DNA of 64,000 bases from Chitinophaga sp. LS1 (GTDB lineage: Bacteria; Bacteroidota; Bacteroidia; Chitinophagales; Chitinophagaceae), in contig NZ_CP128362.1 of assembly GCF_034274695.1 (NCBI RefSeq), positions 2,701,001-2,765,000 on the forward strand, written 5' to 3'. Shown here piece by piece: positions 8,101 through 16,119 of this stretch (position 1 is the first letter of the stretch; each line of letters begins with the position of its first letter). Made by a program: the position numbers and the translations under genes. The notes beneath the pieces are model-generated. The model was given only the letters and a program-made list of their open reading frames with translations. It searched no databases and was not told the DNA's origin.

Positions 8101-10263
8101 ATATATGATGGGTTTGAAGATGCCAATAGCTGGACAGGTATTACCCGCGATAATACCGTTTCCCATACAGGTAGATATGCTGGTTTGATCAGTGGTGGTA
8201 CTTATACCAATGCTACCTGGAATACAATTTCACTCTCTACTGCAACCACGTTCCGTTATTCCGGCTGGGTATACAGTAATGGACCAACTGCTACCCTCAA
8301 CTTACTGATGAAGACCAGTTCAGAAACTGGTAACTACACTTATATAGATAACGTTTCCTCCTCCCAGACTGGTAAGTGGATATATCTTGAAAAAGAGTAC
8401 ACTATTCCTGCCGGTGTTGCGTACGTAAGCCTTCGCCTTGACAATAATAGCAGCGGTAAAGTTTGGTTTGATGAGGTTAGCCTGCGTCCCTCCGCTTCAC
8501 AAATGAGTCATTATTCATTCCTCCCACTGGTGGGTATGAGCAGTAAAACGGACGAAGGCAATCATACGATTTATTATGAGTTCGATGGCCTGAACCGTCT
8601 GAAATTGATAAGGAACAAAGATAAGAATATACTGAAAATGTACTGCTATAATTACGCTGGTGATATTGACAGATGTGAGGGAACTACTTATTATAATGAT
8701 TACCAGAGTCAGACATACGCTAAAACCTGTGTAGTAAGTGGTGCCAGCACGACGGTTACTTACGCCGTTGACGCGGGGAAATACAGTTCGCGTACCAGTG
8801 TAGCGGATGCCAACAGCAAGGCCCTTGCAGACATTGCGGCGAACGGTCAGGCTTATGCCAACCTGATGGGAGATTGTAGTTATTACCTGAGTGAGCAAAT
8901 GAAAGATACCTTTACCGCAGTATGTGCGGATAATGGAGTAGGATCAGCAATGGTATATTCTATAGCAGAAGGAACAGACACATCTTTCATAAGTCAGGAT
9001 GATGCCAATACTAAAGCCAAAGCACGTCTCAATTTACAGGGACAATTATATGCCAATTCTAACGGTTGTACCTGGACAAATGAAGTACAAAGCGGTACCT
9101 ATACCAAGGTCTGTTCTTCTTCCTCAGCAGAAGGTACAGCGGTAATTTATACCGTTGCTGCAGGAACTTACTCGTCAGCAGTGAGTCTTGCCGCAGCCAA
9201 TGCACTGGCACTCCAGGATGTAACGAGTAATGGTCAGGCTTATGCTAATACGAATGGCCTTTGTTATTATTATAGCGATGTACAATCTGCTATCGCAACT
9301 ACGACCTGTTCCACCGGTTATGTGGGTACAGATGTCACTTTTACTGTAGCTGCCCGTCATGATTCTTCCCTCATCAGTAAAGATTCAGCAAATGCAGCAG
9401 CACTGAGATACGCCAAGGCAAATGCGCAAAGCAATGCAAATTCAACTGGTACATGCCTGGCATGTAACCTGATATTAAGCAAAAAATCAGGTAGCAGCAA
9501 TTTAGGTACCTTTAATGTCTCAGTTGTCAATTCCACCACAGGTGCAAGTGTTTACAACCAGTCATTTACCGATCCTACAGATGCCCAGCTGGCAACCTGC
9601 TACAGGATAGCCAGTGATGCTATCTATACTATTACAGTCACTGCCCAGAATAACCTATATGCTACCATAAACGGTACAGAGAAAGCCATTAGCCCCGGGC
9701 ACAGCCAATCATGGTTATTAGGCCCTACCTTGAATATTGTCCTTTCCTCATCAGGGACCATTACTTACAGTAATACAGCTGTCAGCAAATCTGTTCAGAA
9801 GAATAGCTGTACCAAAGATTCCACCGGATCATATGTGACTTACACTGTTGCCGCAAGTAAGTATACCTCTACTGTATCACAGGAATATGTTGATTCGCTG
9901 GCGAATGTGGATGCTGCCAATAATGGGCAGACCTATGCGAATACAAATGGATATTGTTTCCCTTCAGGAAAAAACTTCGCCATTGTGGTAAAGAAGGGGG
10001 GGACAGATCCGGGTACATTAAGCATCACAGCCACGAATACCAGTACCAGCACTGCAGAAGTAAAGACGACCGCGATTACAGAATGGCCGTACTATGCCGC
10101 TATCACCAGTGGTAAAACCTTTACGATCTCCATTGCACCAATTGGCTCCGGTATCTCTATGACTGCCGATGTAAATGGTACACAGAAAACAGTATCCTCT
10201 GGTTCTACTATCACGTTTACCAGTACTTCCGCACCTATCCTGATCCTCATCTGGAACAAATAA
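5131..10263 (+). CDS. Giant secreted Rhs-like protein with five DUF5977 repeats
   Basis: The protein has 1710 residues. An N-terminal signal peptide (about 1-24, ending TKGQ) precedes a long beta-rich region resembling the N-terminal part of Bacteroidota Rhs/YD proteins (FQYNS...SYPIYEI, then GLGWSL near residue 92). A jelly-roll-like module (about 990-1120, ending VWFDEVSL) leads to a short YD-type stretch (YEFDGLNRLKLIRNKD). From about residue 1189 there are five DUF5977 repeats of ~62 residues, each with a C...YTVAAGxYSS...A...GQAYAN.NG.C pattern. Repeats 4 and 5 are separated by an Ig-like module (about 1444-1550), and a related module forms the C-terminus. No toxin domain is visible. Only 4 bp separate it from the second Rhs gene, so the two are probably co-transcribed and may assemble together. 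ATG codons occur at 5131 and 5134. Confidence 0.8.
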   Translation: MMNTRINTCIILWMLLINLHTTKGQSPSIIPLPAEAAALFQYNSTPVSMMTGVPQISYPIYEINTGKIKVPITLSYHASGIKVTQKATWVGLGWSLLAGGSIARQIRGDEDETTTSGWFNQSTPISSFGSVLTYDGRKNYYESRPDLQPDFFNYNFTGKSGRFLYSRDLQDFVTAPYKPVRIIHTSDNNYEITDDDGSRYFFTKPFKTTTDNTGLQSHIIGWNLTKIISNDGADSVIFNYATPTASGDKAADNVLTFNKVYRKNVSGTDDAASYVADEVIETITYSYNSVPNISEIIFRQGKVKLYGNTVRSDYAGNALDSIVVYSNDNGTYNRVKKVSFNYSYFYTGNSYPSYTDYRLKLLSFSNDDLNGEQPEKYTFGYNSTTLPNTLSCSQDWWGFYNGVTQYTLMPRQLPSQTTIQMYGYLGTADRSSSATYIMAGILNQVTYPTGGYTTYDYAINTYERTPDNKDSTIASITLAGPAKTGVTYGWDSATTTFLVRPPGNNQYYYELKISIDFSASSANPPFTYAQDVQLRDITTGKTVASWNSDTYLNAGTSGIAHTLTATYTCDTSHTYQLYVGINDLPTTTVTARISIAVPDNSTKYKYGGGIRVETISSYNLDNTLQKKDVYKYGENESGIGYLPTSADDMTTNIFYNTTTRRYIATSSTGCKTEDGDKYTYIAQSSYPTITFQGANVLYPYVTKYEYSNTRPNGKTIFTYKIPNDFITIGNQSALGGKERIDNGLSDELPIKTTYYKFNSEDSSFSVIKETINTWDLFNFSQDSALMVFPTVEYSTTQHCGDSYLDYSSFVYMVKSGGRHLSAVTENNYDDNGTVFSNTVSYTYNDKNHPQTITKFNSKNDTLVTEMRYPGEHSSIDVNADVLDHMVTKNMLNQFYWQGNYTNATLLSYKHTLFSDSWGSNDSLIAPKIDSNWQLGNDNSLPAITIAYQSYGQHGNIRQIRDAQGITTAYTWSADDSYPVAQTAGAAVNQVIYDGFEDANSWTGITRDNTVSHTGRYAGLISGGTYTNATWNTISLSTATTFRYSGWVYSNGPTATLNLLMKTSSETGNYTYIDNVSSSQTGKWIYLEKEYTIPAGVAYVSLRLDNNSSGKVWFDEVSLRPSASQMSHYSFLPLVGMSSKTDEGNHTIYYEFDGLNRLKLIRNKDKNILKMYCYNYAGDIDRCEGTTYYNDYQSQTYAKTCVVSGASTTVTYAVDAGKYSSRTSVADANSKALADIAANGQAYANLMGDCSYYLSEQMKDTFTAVCADNGVGSAMVYSIAEGTDTSFISQDDANTKAKARLNLQGQLYANSNGCTWTNEVQSGTYTKVCSSSSAEGTAVIYTVAAGTYSSAVSLAAANALALQDVTSNGQAYANTNGLCYYYSDVQSAIATTTCSTGYVGTDVTFTVAARHDSSLISKDSANAAALRYAKANAQSNANSTGTCLACNLILSKKSGSSNLGTFNVSVVNSTTGASVYNQSFTDPTDAQLATCYRIASDAIYTITVTAQNNLYATINGTEKAISPGHSQSWLLGPTLNIVLSSSGTITYSNTAVSKSVQKNSCTKDSTGSYVTYTVAASKYTSTVSQEYVDSLANVDAANNGQTYANTNGYCFPSGKNFAIVVKKGGTDPGTLSITATNTSTSTAEVKTTAITEWPYYAAITSGKTFTISIAPIGSGISMTADVNGTQKTVSSGSTITFTSTSAPILILIWNK

Positions 10264-10267
10264 ACCC

Positions 10268-13200
10268 ATGAACAAACAGTCATTTATATATATCATCTTC
10301 TTTTGCCTGCTGGGATTCGTTCATCCCGGCAATGCACAGGTGCCAACCAATACCCAGCGTACTGTAGCATCACCTGTTACAATACCAGCCGCATATACAA
10401 AAACGGCTTACAGCTCTATTCGAACCTGGATACCTGCTATGATTACCACGGACGAGAACCAGGTTATGGATTCCAGCAGGTCTACAGCAGATGTAAAACT
10501 GACCACTCAATATCTGGATGGGTTAGGGCGTCCTTTACAAAAGGTAGTGAGAAGAATTAGTCCGAAAGGTAATGATATGGTCACGGCTGCTGTATATGAT
10601 TCTCTTGGCAGACAGCAATATCAATATCTTCCATTTGTACAGGAACAGAATGGTAAGATTAAATCGGATCCGTTTGCTGCACAGGCTTCATTTTATCAGG
10701 ATGCCAGTCTCAATCCCGGCACCGCGGATGATCGTGTTTTTTATGGCCAGACTGAATACGAAGCATCTCCGCTGAATCGTGTGCTTAAAACCTGGGGACC
10801 GGGAGATAGCTGGGCGCAAACGGGGGGGAATCATCCTGTGAAGATGCAGTATAATTATAATACAAGTGACGATGGGGTAGTAATCTGGAAAATTGGCATC
10901 AGCAAAAAGACTTGTAATACTATAACTACCTATGGTAACGGATCAGTGACTATTCCAGATACTGCTGGTATTTATAGTGCCGGACAACTTAATAAAAATA
11001 TAGTTATTGATGAAGCCGGGCATCATGTAATTGAATATAAAGACAAAGACGGACACATCATTCTCAAAAAAGTCCAACTCACAGATAATCCAGGTAAGGC
11101 ACATGATGGATGGCTATGTACATATTATATATATGATGATCTGGGTAATCTCCGTTTTGTAATACCACCTTTAGCAGTGCAAGCTATCGCATCCGACTGG
11201 AATCTTACTCAGGGCATTGCTGATGAACTTTGTTTCCAGTATCAATACGATGCACGTGGTCGCATGATCTCCAAAAAGACTCCTGGCGCCGGATCCACAC
11301 TAATGGTATACGACAATAGAAATAGGGTTGTATTTACACAGGACTCAATACAAAGAGGTAAATCGTCCCCGGAGTGGCATACCACATTTTATGACGGATT
11401 GAATCGTCCTTATGAAACTGCACTATATACAATCAGCAGTACAAGAGATGCGCTACAGTGTACGCTCAATACCTCCACCGGTGATACTGTTATAACTGAA
11501 GTTGATATCGACACTCTACCTGTAGATCTTGTGGTAACTACATACGACAGTAATGTCAGTCAATATTTGGCCACTAATAGTATAAGTTTTGAATCAGAAT
11601 TCACTACCGGTGATAATGCGTCGTTTACAGCCAGCATTACCAGTAACAGTGGCACTACGACATTTCCTGCCAGCAATCCTACACCACAGTTAAGTGCCAG
11701 TTTACTCACACCTCTATCTTATACTTACTATGATAATTATAATTATGATGGTGTGCATAGCTTTGTAAGTTCAAATTTATTAAAACCGGAAGCCGGAGAT
11801 AATCTTTATAGCCAGACGAATACAGCTGCCAGTACACATATCCTTTCCCTCACTACAGGTTCTAAGATCCGTATAATAGGTACAGACAACTGGCTCATCA
11901 CTACAGATTATTTTGACGATTACGGTCATACGATTCAGTCAATTGCTGATAACCATGTAGGTGGTAAAGATGTCATCAGCAGTATGTATGATTTTAGCGG
12001 CAAGGTATTGAGCACTTACTTTGCTCATACCAATCCTTCCAGTACGACCACAGCACAGACGACTATATTGACCAATTTAGGATATGATGCCGGAGGACAT
12101 CTTACCTCCGTCTTAAAAAGGCTGAATGACAACAATACTTTGGAAGAAAATATAGCAGAAAATACTTATAATGAACTGGGACAGCTGCAACAGAAAAAAT
12201 TAGGCGTTGATGGTAGCACACAATTAGATACACTAACTTATACCTATAATATCAGAGGTTGGTTAGCCGGTATCAATAAGGCATTTGTCAATTCTACTTC
12301 AACTGACAACTGGTTCGGAGAAGATATCAGCTATGATAATGGATTTGACAGTAGTCAGTACAACGGTAATATTTCAGGTATTAAGTGGAAAACAAAATCG
12401 AATGGTATTCCACGCGCATACGGCTACGGTTATGACGGAGCTAACCGTTTGAACAAGGCAGTCTTTAACCAGCAAAACACCACTGGGGCGGCCTGGACAT
12501 CTGATAAGGTTGATTTCACGGTAAGTAATCTCGCTTATGATGCAAATGGGAATATTAGTTCCATGAAACAACAAGGATTAATAGGTACGACTAGCAGTAA
12601 TGTGGATAACCTGACTTATACTTACCAAACTAATAGCAATAAACTGCTAACCGTAACTGATGCCAGCAATACCTCTACAGCCAAAATTGGTGACTTTAAT
12701 GATGGCACAAATACCGAAAACGATTATAGTTATAATGGGAATGGTAATATACTTTCCGATCTGAATAAAAGTATCACGTCGATCAGCTATAACCAGCTGA
12801 ACCTACCGGAAAAAATCATGGTTAATGGAAAGGGATCCATCACTTATCAATATACATCAGCTGGGGCGAAGATTAAAAAAACTGTTATAGATAGTACGGT
12901 TTCTCCGGCTAAGACCATGGTCACTGATTATATAGGTGGATTTGTATATGAGCAGGATACTCTTCGTTATATTGCGCATGATGAGGGTCGGATTCGTCCG
13001 AAGTATGATTCCGGCAAGGCCATTGTTTACCATTGGGATTATTTTGAAAAAGACCATTTGGGCGATGTTCGGATAGTACTGGGAGACAATGCAGACACCA
13101 GCGTATATGCAGCTACGATGGAGACAGCTAACAGTGATAATGAAAATGCATTATTTAGTAATATCGACAATACCCGCACTGCTTTACCGTCTGGCTACCC

Positions 13201-14656
13201 AACAGATGAGACCACCAATCCTAACGCATATGTGGCAAAATTGAATGCTGAAAGTGGTGAAAAGATCGGACCATCCATCGTATTACGTGTTATGGTGGGA
13301 GATACTGTACAGCTAGGTGTGAAAGCATTCTACAAAAGTACGGGAGCGAGTACATCCAGTACCACGACCAGCAGCATGTTAGCTGCATTGGTCCAGGCAT
13401 TCAGTTCATCTGCAGTTACAGATGGTACACATGCTGCTGGTACCAGTTCAGGTTTTTCATCTGCCTATACATCCAGCGAATACGAAGAATTGATAAGCAA
13501 GGATGTTAATGAAAACTTATCAACGAAACCAAAGGCATACCTTTCTTATGTCCTGTTTGACGACTTATTTAACATGGTGGATGATAATAGTGGTGTAAAA
13601 CAGGTACAGGGTAGCCCTGATGAATTACAGATATTGACAGTAGATAAATTTGTGATTAAAAAAAACGGGTTTATCTATATTTATACCAGCAATGAAAGTG
13701 CGGAAGATGTGTACTTTGATAATCTCGTCGTTGCACACAATAAGGGACCTTTACTGGAGGAGACGCATTACTATCCGTTTGGTCTAGCGATGGCGGGTAT
13801 TAGTTCAAATGCATTAGCAGAAAGTAATTATCCGCATAATAAGTTGAAATATAATGGAAAAGAATTGCAAACCGGTGAATTTGGGGACGGTAGCGGACTG
13901 GATTGGTATGACTATGGTGCAAGAATGTATAATGTACAAATAGGCAGATGGTCAGTGATGGATCCGATGAGTGATTCTATGAGAAGATTCTCTCCTTACA
14001 ATTATGCATTTGATAACCCTATGCGGTTTATTGATCCTGACGGGATGGAGCCGGAAGATTGGGTGAAGTTTAAAAATAGCCTTGGACAGATGAGTGTAAC
14101 GTGGGATAAAAATGTGACTGATCAGAAGAGTGCAGTGGCAAAATATGGGGCAGGAGCTAAGCATTTGGGGCAGGAAGCAATATGGTATTCAAATACAGAG
14201 GGAAATCAAACCTGGAAATTAGGAAAAGGAGGAGAGTTCCATGAAATACAATCAAATGCAGTAATTGGAACTATTTCTACAGTGGCCGATGTAACTTCCA
14301 ATACAGTGGTAACAGCCGCTGATATGGGGCTAAGTAAGGCAAGTGCATTATTGCAGGGAGCAGGCGCTACAACCGAGGCATTATCAGATCTCACTTTGGC
14401 ATCAAAAGTTGTAGGAACAACCGGGCAAGTACTTGGAGGGCTTGGAATTGCATTAACGGTAGCCGATGCTGCAGTTGGTGAACGTGGATTTACGACAAAG
14501 CATGCAATTGACCTAGCAATGGGTGCCGCTGGGTTTATTCCCGTATATGGTACCGCAATTGGTGTCACATGGTTTGTTGGAAACCTGATTTCGACAGCTG
14601 CTACAGGCCGAAGTATATCAGATAATATTCAAAAAATGATTGATGAAAAAGATTAG
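10268..14656 (+). CDS. Rhs-repeat core protein with C-terminal candidate toxin
   Basis: The protein has 1462 residues. A signal peptide (about 1-24, ending GNAQ) is followed by a DUF6443-type N-terminus (QYLDGLGRPLQKV, AVYDSLGRQQYQYLPF). A long run of YD-like repeats leads to the Rhs-associated core at about residues 1166-1260 (HYYPFGLAM, DYGARMYN, GRWSVMDP, NPMRFIDPDGM). The ~200 residues after PDGM are unrelated to the core: an Asn/Thr-containing linker, then Ala/Gly-rich hydrophobic helices (about 1340-1450). In polymorphic toxins the variable tip follows exactly this core motif. A hydrophobic tip suggests a membrane-active toxin, but I recognise no named family. The overlapping downstream gene encodes a 3-TM protein, as expected for immunity to such a toxin. 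Whether the protein is released or displayed is unknown. Confidence 0.8.
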   Translation: MNKQSFIYIIFFCLLGFVHPGNAQVPTNTQRTVASPVTIPAAYTKTAYSSIRTWIPAMITTDENQVMDSSRSTADVKLTTQYLDGLGRPLQKVVRRISPKGNDMVTAAVYDSLGRQQYQYLPFVQEQNGKIKSDPFAAQASFYQDASLNPGTADDRVFYGQTEYEASPLNRVLKTWGPGDSWAQTGGNHPVKMQYNYNTSDDGVVIWKIGISKKTCNTITTYGNGSVTIPDTAGIYSAGQLNKNIVIDEAGHHVIEYKDKDGHIILKKVQLTDNPGKAHDGWLCTYYIYDDLGNLRFVIPPLAVQAIASDWNLTQGIADELCFQYQYDARGRMISKKTPGAGSTLMVYDNRNRVVFTQDSIQRGKSSPEWHTTFYDGLNRPYETALYTISSTRDALQCTLNTSTGDTVITEVDIDTLPVDLVVTTYDSNVSQYLATNSISFESEFTTGDNASFTASITSNSGTTTFPASNPTPQLSASLLTPLSYTYYDNYNYDGVHSFVSSNLLKPEAGDNLYSQTNTAASTHILSLTTGSKIRIIGTDNWLITTDYFDDYGHTIQSIADNHVGGKDVISSMYDFSGKVLSTYFAHTNPSSTTTAQTTILTNLGYDAGGHLTSVLKRLNDNNTLEENIAENTYNELGQLQQKKLGVDGSTQLDTLTYTYNIRGWLAGINKAFVNSTSTDNWFGEDISYDNGFDSSQYNGNISGIKWKTKSNGIPRAYGYGYDGANRLNKAVFNQQNTTGAAWTSDKVDFTVSNLAYDANGNISSMKQQGLIGTTSSNVDNLTYTYQTNSNKLLTVTDASNTSTAKIGDFNDGTNTENDYSYNGNGNILSDLNKSITSISYNQLNLPEKIMVNGKGSITYQYTSAGAKIKKTVIDSTVSPAKTMVTDYIGGFVYEQDTLRYIAHDEGRIRPKYDSGKAIVYHWDYFEKDHLGDVRIVLGDNADTSVYAATMETANSDNENALFSNIDNTRTALPSGYPTDETTNPNAYVAKLNAESGEKIGPSIVLRVMVGDTVQLGVKAFYKSTGASTSSTTTSSMLAALVQAFSSSAVTDGTHAAGTSSGFSSAYTSSEYEELISKDVNENLSTKPKAYLSYVLFDDLFNMVDDNSGVKQVQGSPDELQILTVDKFVIKKNGFIYIYTSNESAEDVYFDNLVVAHNKGPLLEETHYYPFGLAMAGISSNALAESNYPHNKLKYNGKELQTGEFGDGSGLDWYDYGARMYNVQIGRWSVMDPMSDSMRRFSPYNYAFDNPMRFIDPDGMEPEDWVKFKNSLGQMSVTWDKNVTDQKSAVAKYGAGAKHLGQEAIWYSNTEGNQTWKLGKGGEFHEIQSNAVIGTISTVADVTSNTVVTAADMGLSKASALLQGAGATTEALSDLTLASKVVGTTGQVLGGLGIALTVADAAVGERGFTTKHAIDLAMGAAGFIPVYGTAIGVTWFVGNLISTAATGRSISDNIQKMIDEKD

Positions 14657-15047
14657 TAACAAAATGATATATAGTAGAATATTTATAAGTACATATAAGT
14701 ACTATTCAAAATTTAAAAATCAAAGTCCACGATTTAGTGCTGCTATGGTGCTTACAGTAAGTCAATTTTGTACTTTTATGTTGGTACTGATAATCTTGCA
14801 AAGAGCATTGATATGGGATGTAGCTAAATATGTTCCAAACAAATATGTAGTCATTCCAATTGGTTTTATTTGGGTAGTAGCCATTTATAATTACTTTTCT
14901 GAGGAAAGGATTCATCTTCTCTTGGAAAACTTTAATGAATTACCTAAAGGGAAACGTAAATTTTGGGCTGTCATGAGTTTGGTATTCTTTTTACTACCTA
15001 TGATTTTAATTGGTATTGTTGGTTGGGGACCTCGGCCTCATTTCTAA
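14643..15047 (+). CDS. Small 3-TM membrane protein, candidate immunity protein
   Basis: The protein has 134 residues starting at the ATG at 14643, which overlaps the last 14 bp of the Rhs toxin gene in another frame. An in-frame TTG lies just upstream at 14640, and an alternative ATG is at 14664. Three hydrophobic segments are visible: about residues 35-55 (VLTVSQFCTFMLVLIIL), 68-85 (VVIPIGFIWVVAIYNYF) and 107-128 (FWAVMSLVFFLLPMILIG). I recognise no domain. Position directly behind an Rhs tip and translational overlap are typical of immunity genes, and an integral membrane protein fits a membrane-targeting toxin. The function is inferred from context only. Confidence 0.6.
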   Translation: MKKISNKMIYSRIFISTYKYYSKFKNQSPRFSAAMVLTVSQFCTFMLVLIILQRALIWDVAKYVPNKYVVIPIGFIWVVAIYNYFSEERIHLLLENFNELPKGKRKFWAVMSLVFFLLPMILIGIVGWGPRPHF

Positions 15048-15072
15048 CAAATTTTAATAAATTTTAGTTGCT

Positions 15073-15279
15073 ATGATACGATTCATCTTTTCAACGACAA
15101 CTTTTTCCATTTTTATAGTGCTGAGCGGAAACGCTTAGCACTATAACGATACTGTTCACTTAAAAGGTTACTACATCATTAGAAAATCAAAAGGAATGTT
15201 TTTCAAAATGAATGACTATTATATCGAAGTCCCTACCTATTCCCCACCTCAAATAGCCGCTTTCATCCCACAAGGATAG
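15073..15279 (+). pseudogene. Possible remnant of a small secreted or membrane protein gene
   Basis: From the ATG at 15073 the frame encodes a hydrophobic start (IRFIFSTTTFSIFIVLSG), meets TAG at 15136-15138, then stays open for 46 more codons to TAG at 15277-15279. The composition is plausible for coding but no family is recognised. It lies directly after the candidate immunity gene, where orphan immunity fragments often occur. The rest of 15048-15420 shows nothing I can support. Confidence 0.3.
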
Positions 15280-15419
15280 TGTCACTCATCATCATCCATT
15301 TTCCTACTGGCTGAATAAACTATCTACTGAAAATGCCCCGTTTTTTTTCCGGATACGACCAATTCCTTAAACCTCTCAAATCTCGATTATTACGAAAATA
15401 CCCACGATACCATGTTAGT

Positions 15420-15909
15420 ATTTAACATATTCTACATGGAGGCCTACTGGCTTTAGCGCCTGTTCATTGCTATATTGGATAAGGGAATAGCCGGGTTCTA
15501 TAAATATGAAAAGCAGGTTTCCCGCTTGCTGCTGTGGGCTGCAGGATTAGCAATTTTCATCAGTTGTCTTGGTCTGCTTGGCCTGGTTAGTTATACCATC
15601 CGGCAGCGTACAAAAGTAATAGGCGTACGCAAAATACTCGGAGCCTCTATTGTTCAGGTCGTGAGTTTGATCTTAAAGGATTTTATGCAGCTCATTCTTG
15701 ACGCATTTATAATTGCTACGCCGCTTGCATAGCTGAGTATGCACAAGTGGTTACAGCAATTTGCTTATCAAACCAGTATGAGTTATTGGGTATTTGCGCT
15801 CAGCGGACTGATTATGTTTTCTGTTGCATTGCTCGTGCTTGGCTTTCAGATTGTAAAGGCCGCTTTAGTGAATCCAGTGGAGAGTCTGAAGACGAATAAA
15901 TTAATTTAA
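15420..15909 (+). pseudogene. FtsX/MacB-type ABC permease, C-terminal remnant with in-frame stop
   Basis: The frame around 15475-15909 encodes the last ~140 residues of a MacB/FtsX-family permease. It has a membrane segment (LLLWAAGLAIFISCLGLLGL), the family hallmark KVIGVRKILGASI, a second membrane segment, and the usual end (ALVNPVESLKTNKLI). The frame is interrupted at 15730-15732 by TAG, where family members commonly have Trp (TGG), giving PLA-stop-LSMHKWLQQF. A further TAG precedes the open part at about 15454-15456. The N-terminal ~80% of the gene is missing. Such permeases occur in many paralogues in Bacteroidota, so this is a decayed copy. Confidence 0.8.
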
Positions 15910-15914
15910 AAATG

Positions 15915-15950
15915 AAAAGGGGATAATACATTATTGTACTATCCCCTTTT
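15915..15950 (+). terminator. Rho-independent terminator-like hairpin
   Basis: AAAAGGGGAT (15915-15924) pairs with ATCCCCTTTT (15941-15950), followed by two further T residues. Its placement just after the permease remnant and just before the 3' end of the minus-strand tRNA gene suggests it can serve both directions. Confidence 0.6.
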
Positions 15951-15955
15951 TCCTG

Positions 15956-16027
15956 TACCGCGTACGGGAGTCGAACCCGTCATTCCTCCGTGAAAGGGAG
16001 GCGTCTTAGCCGATTGACCAACGCGGC
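15956..16027 (-). tRNA. tRNA-Glu (anticodon TTC)
   Basis: This is a 72-nt cloverleaf on the minus strand. The acceptor stem GCCGCGT/ACGCGGT has a G-U first pair, the anticodon stem is CCTCC/GGAGG with loop CTTTCAC, and the T-arm is ACGGG-TTCGACT-CCCGT. The discriminator is A, and CCA is not encoded (CA follows). The anticodon corresponds to plus-strand 15992-15994. An identical gene lies at 30189-30260. Confidence 0.95.
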
Positions 16028-16119
16028 ATTTCGCGATTGGGATTGCAAAGGTAGTCAATTATTGAATATTTCAAAATTTATTTCAAAAAAGTCGGGTGTA
16101 TTTTCGCATTTTCACGTTT

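Noticed and set aside
5131..15047. Type VI secretion-linked Rhs locus
   Set aside because: Both Rhs proteins have signal peptides and no PAAR, VgrG or Hcp-like genes are in the window.
16096..16119. GTG start of the acyl-CoA ligase
   Set aside because: ATG codons at 16120 and 16123 give a normal N-terminus; the extra eight residues add nothing.
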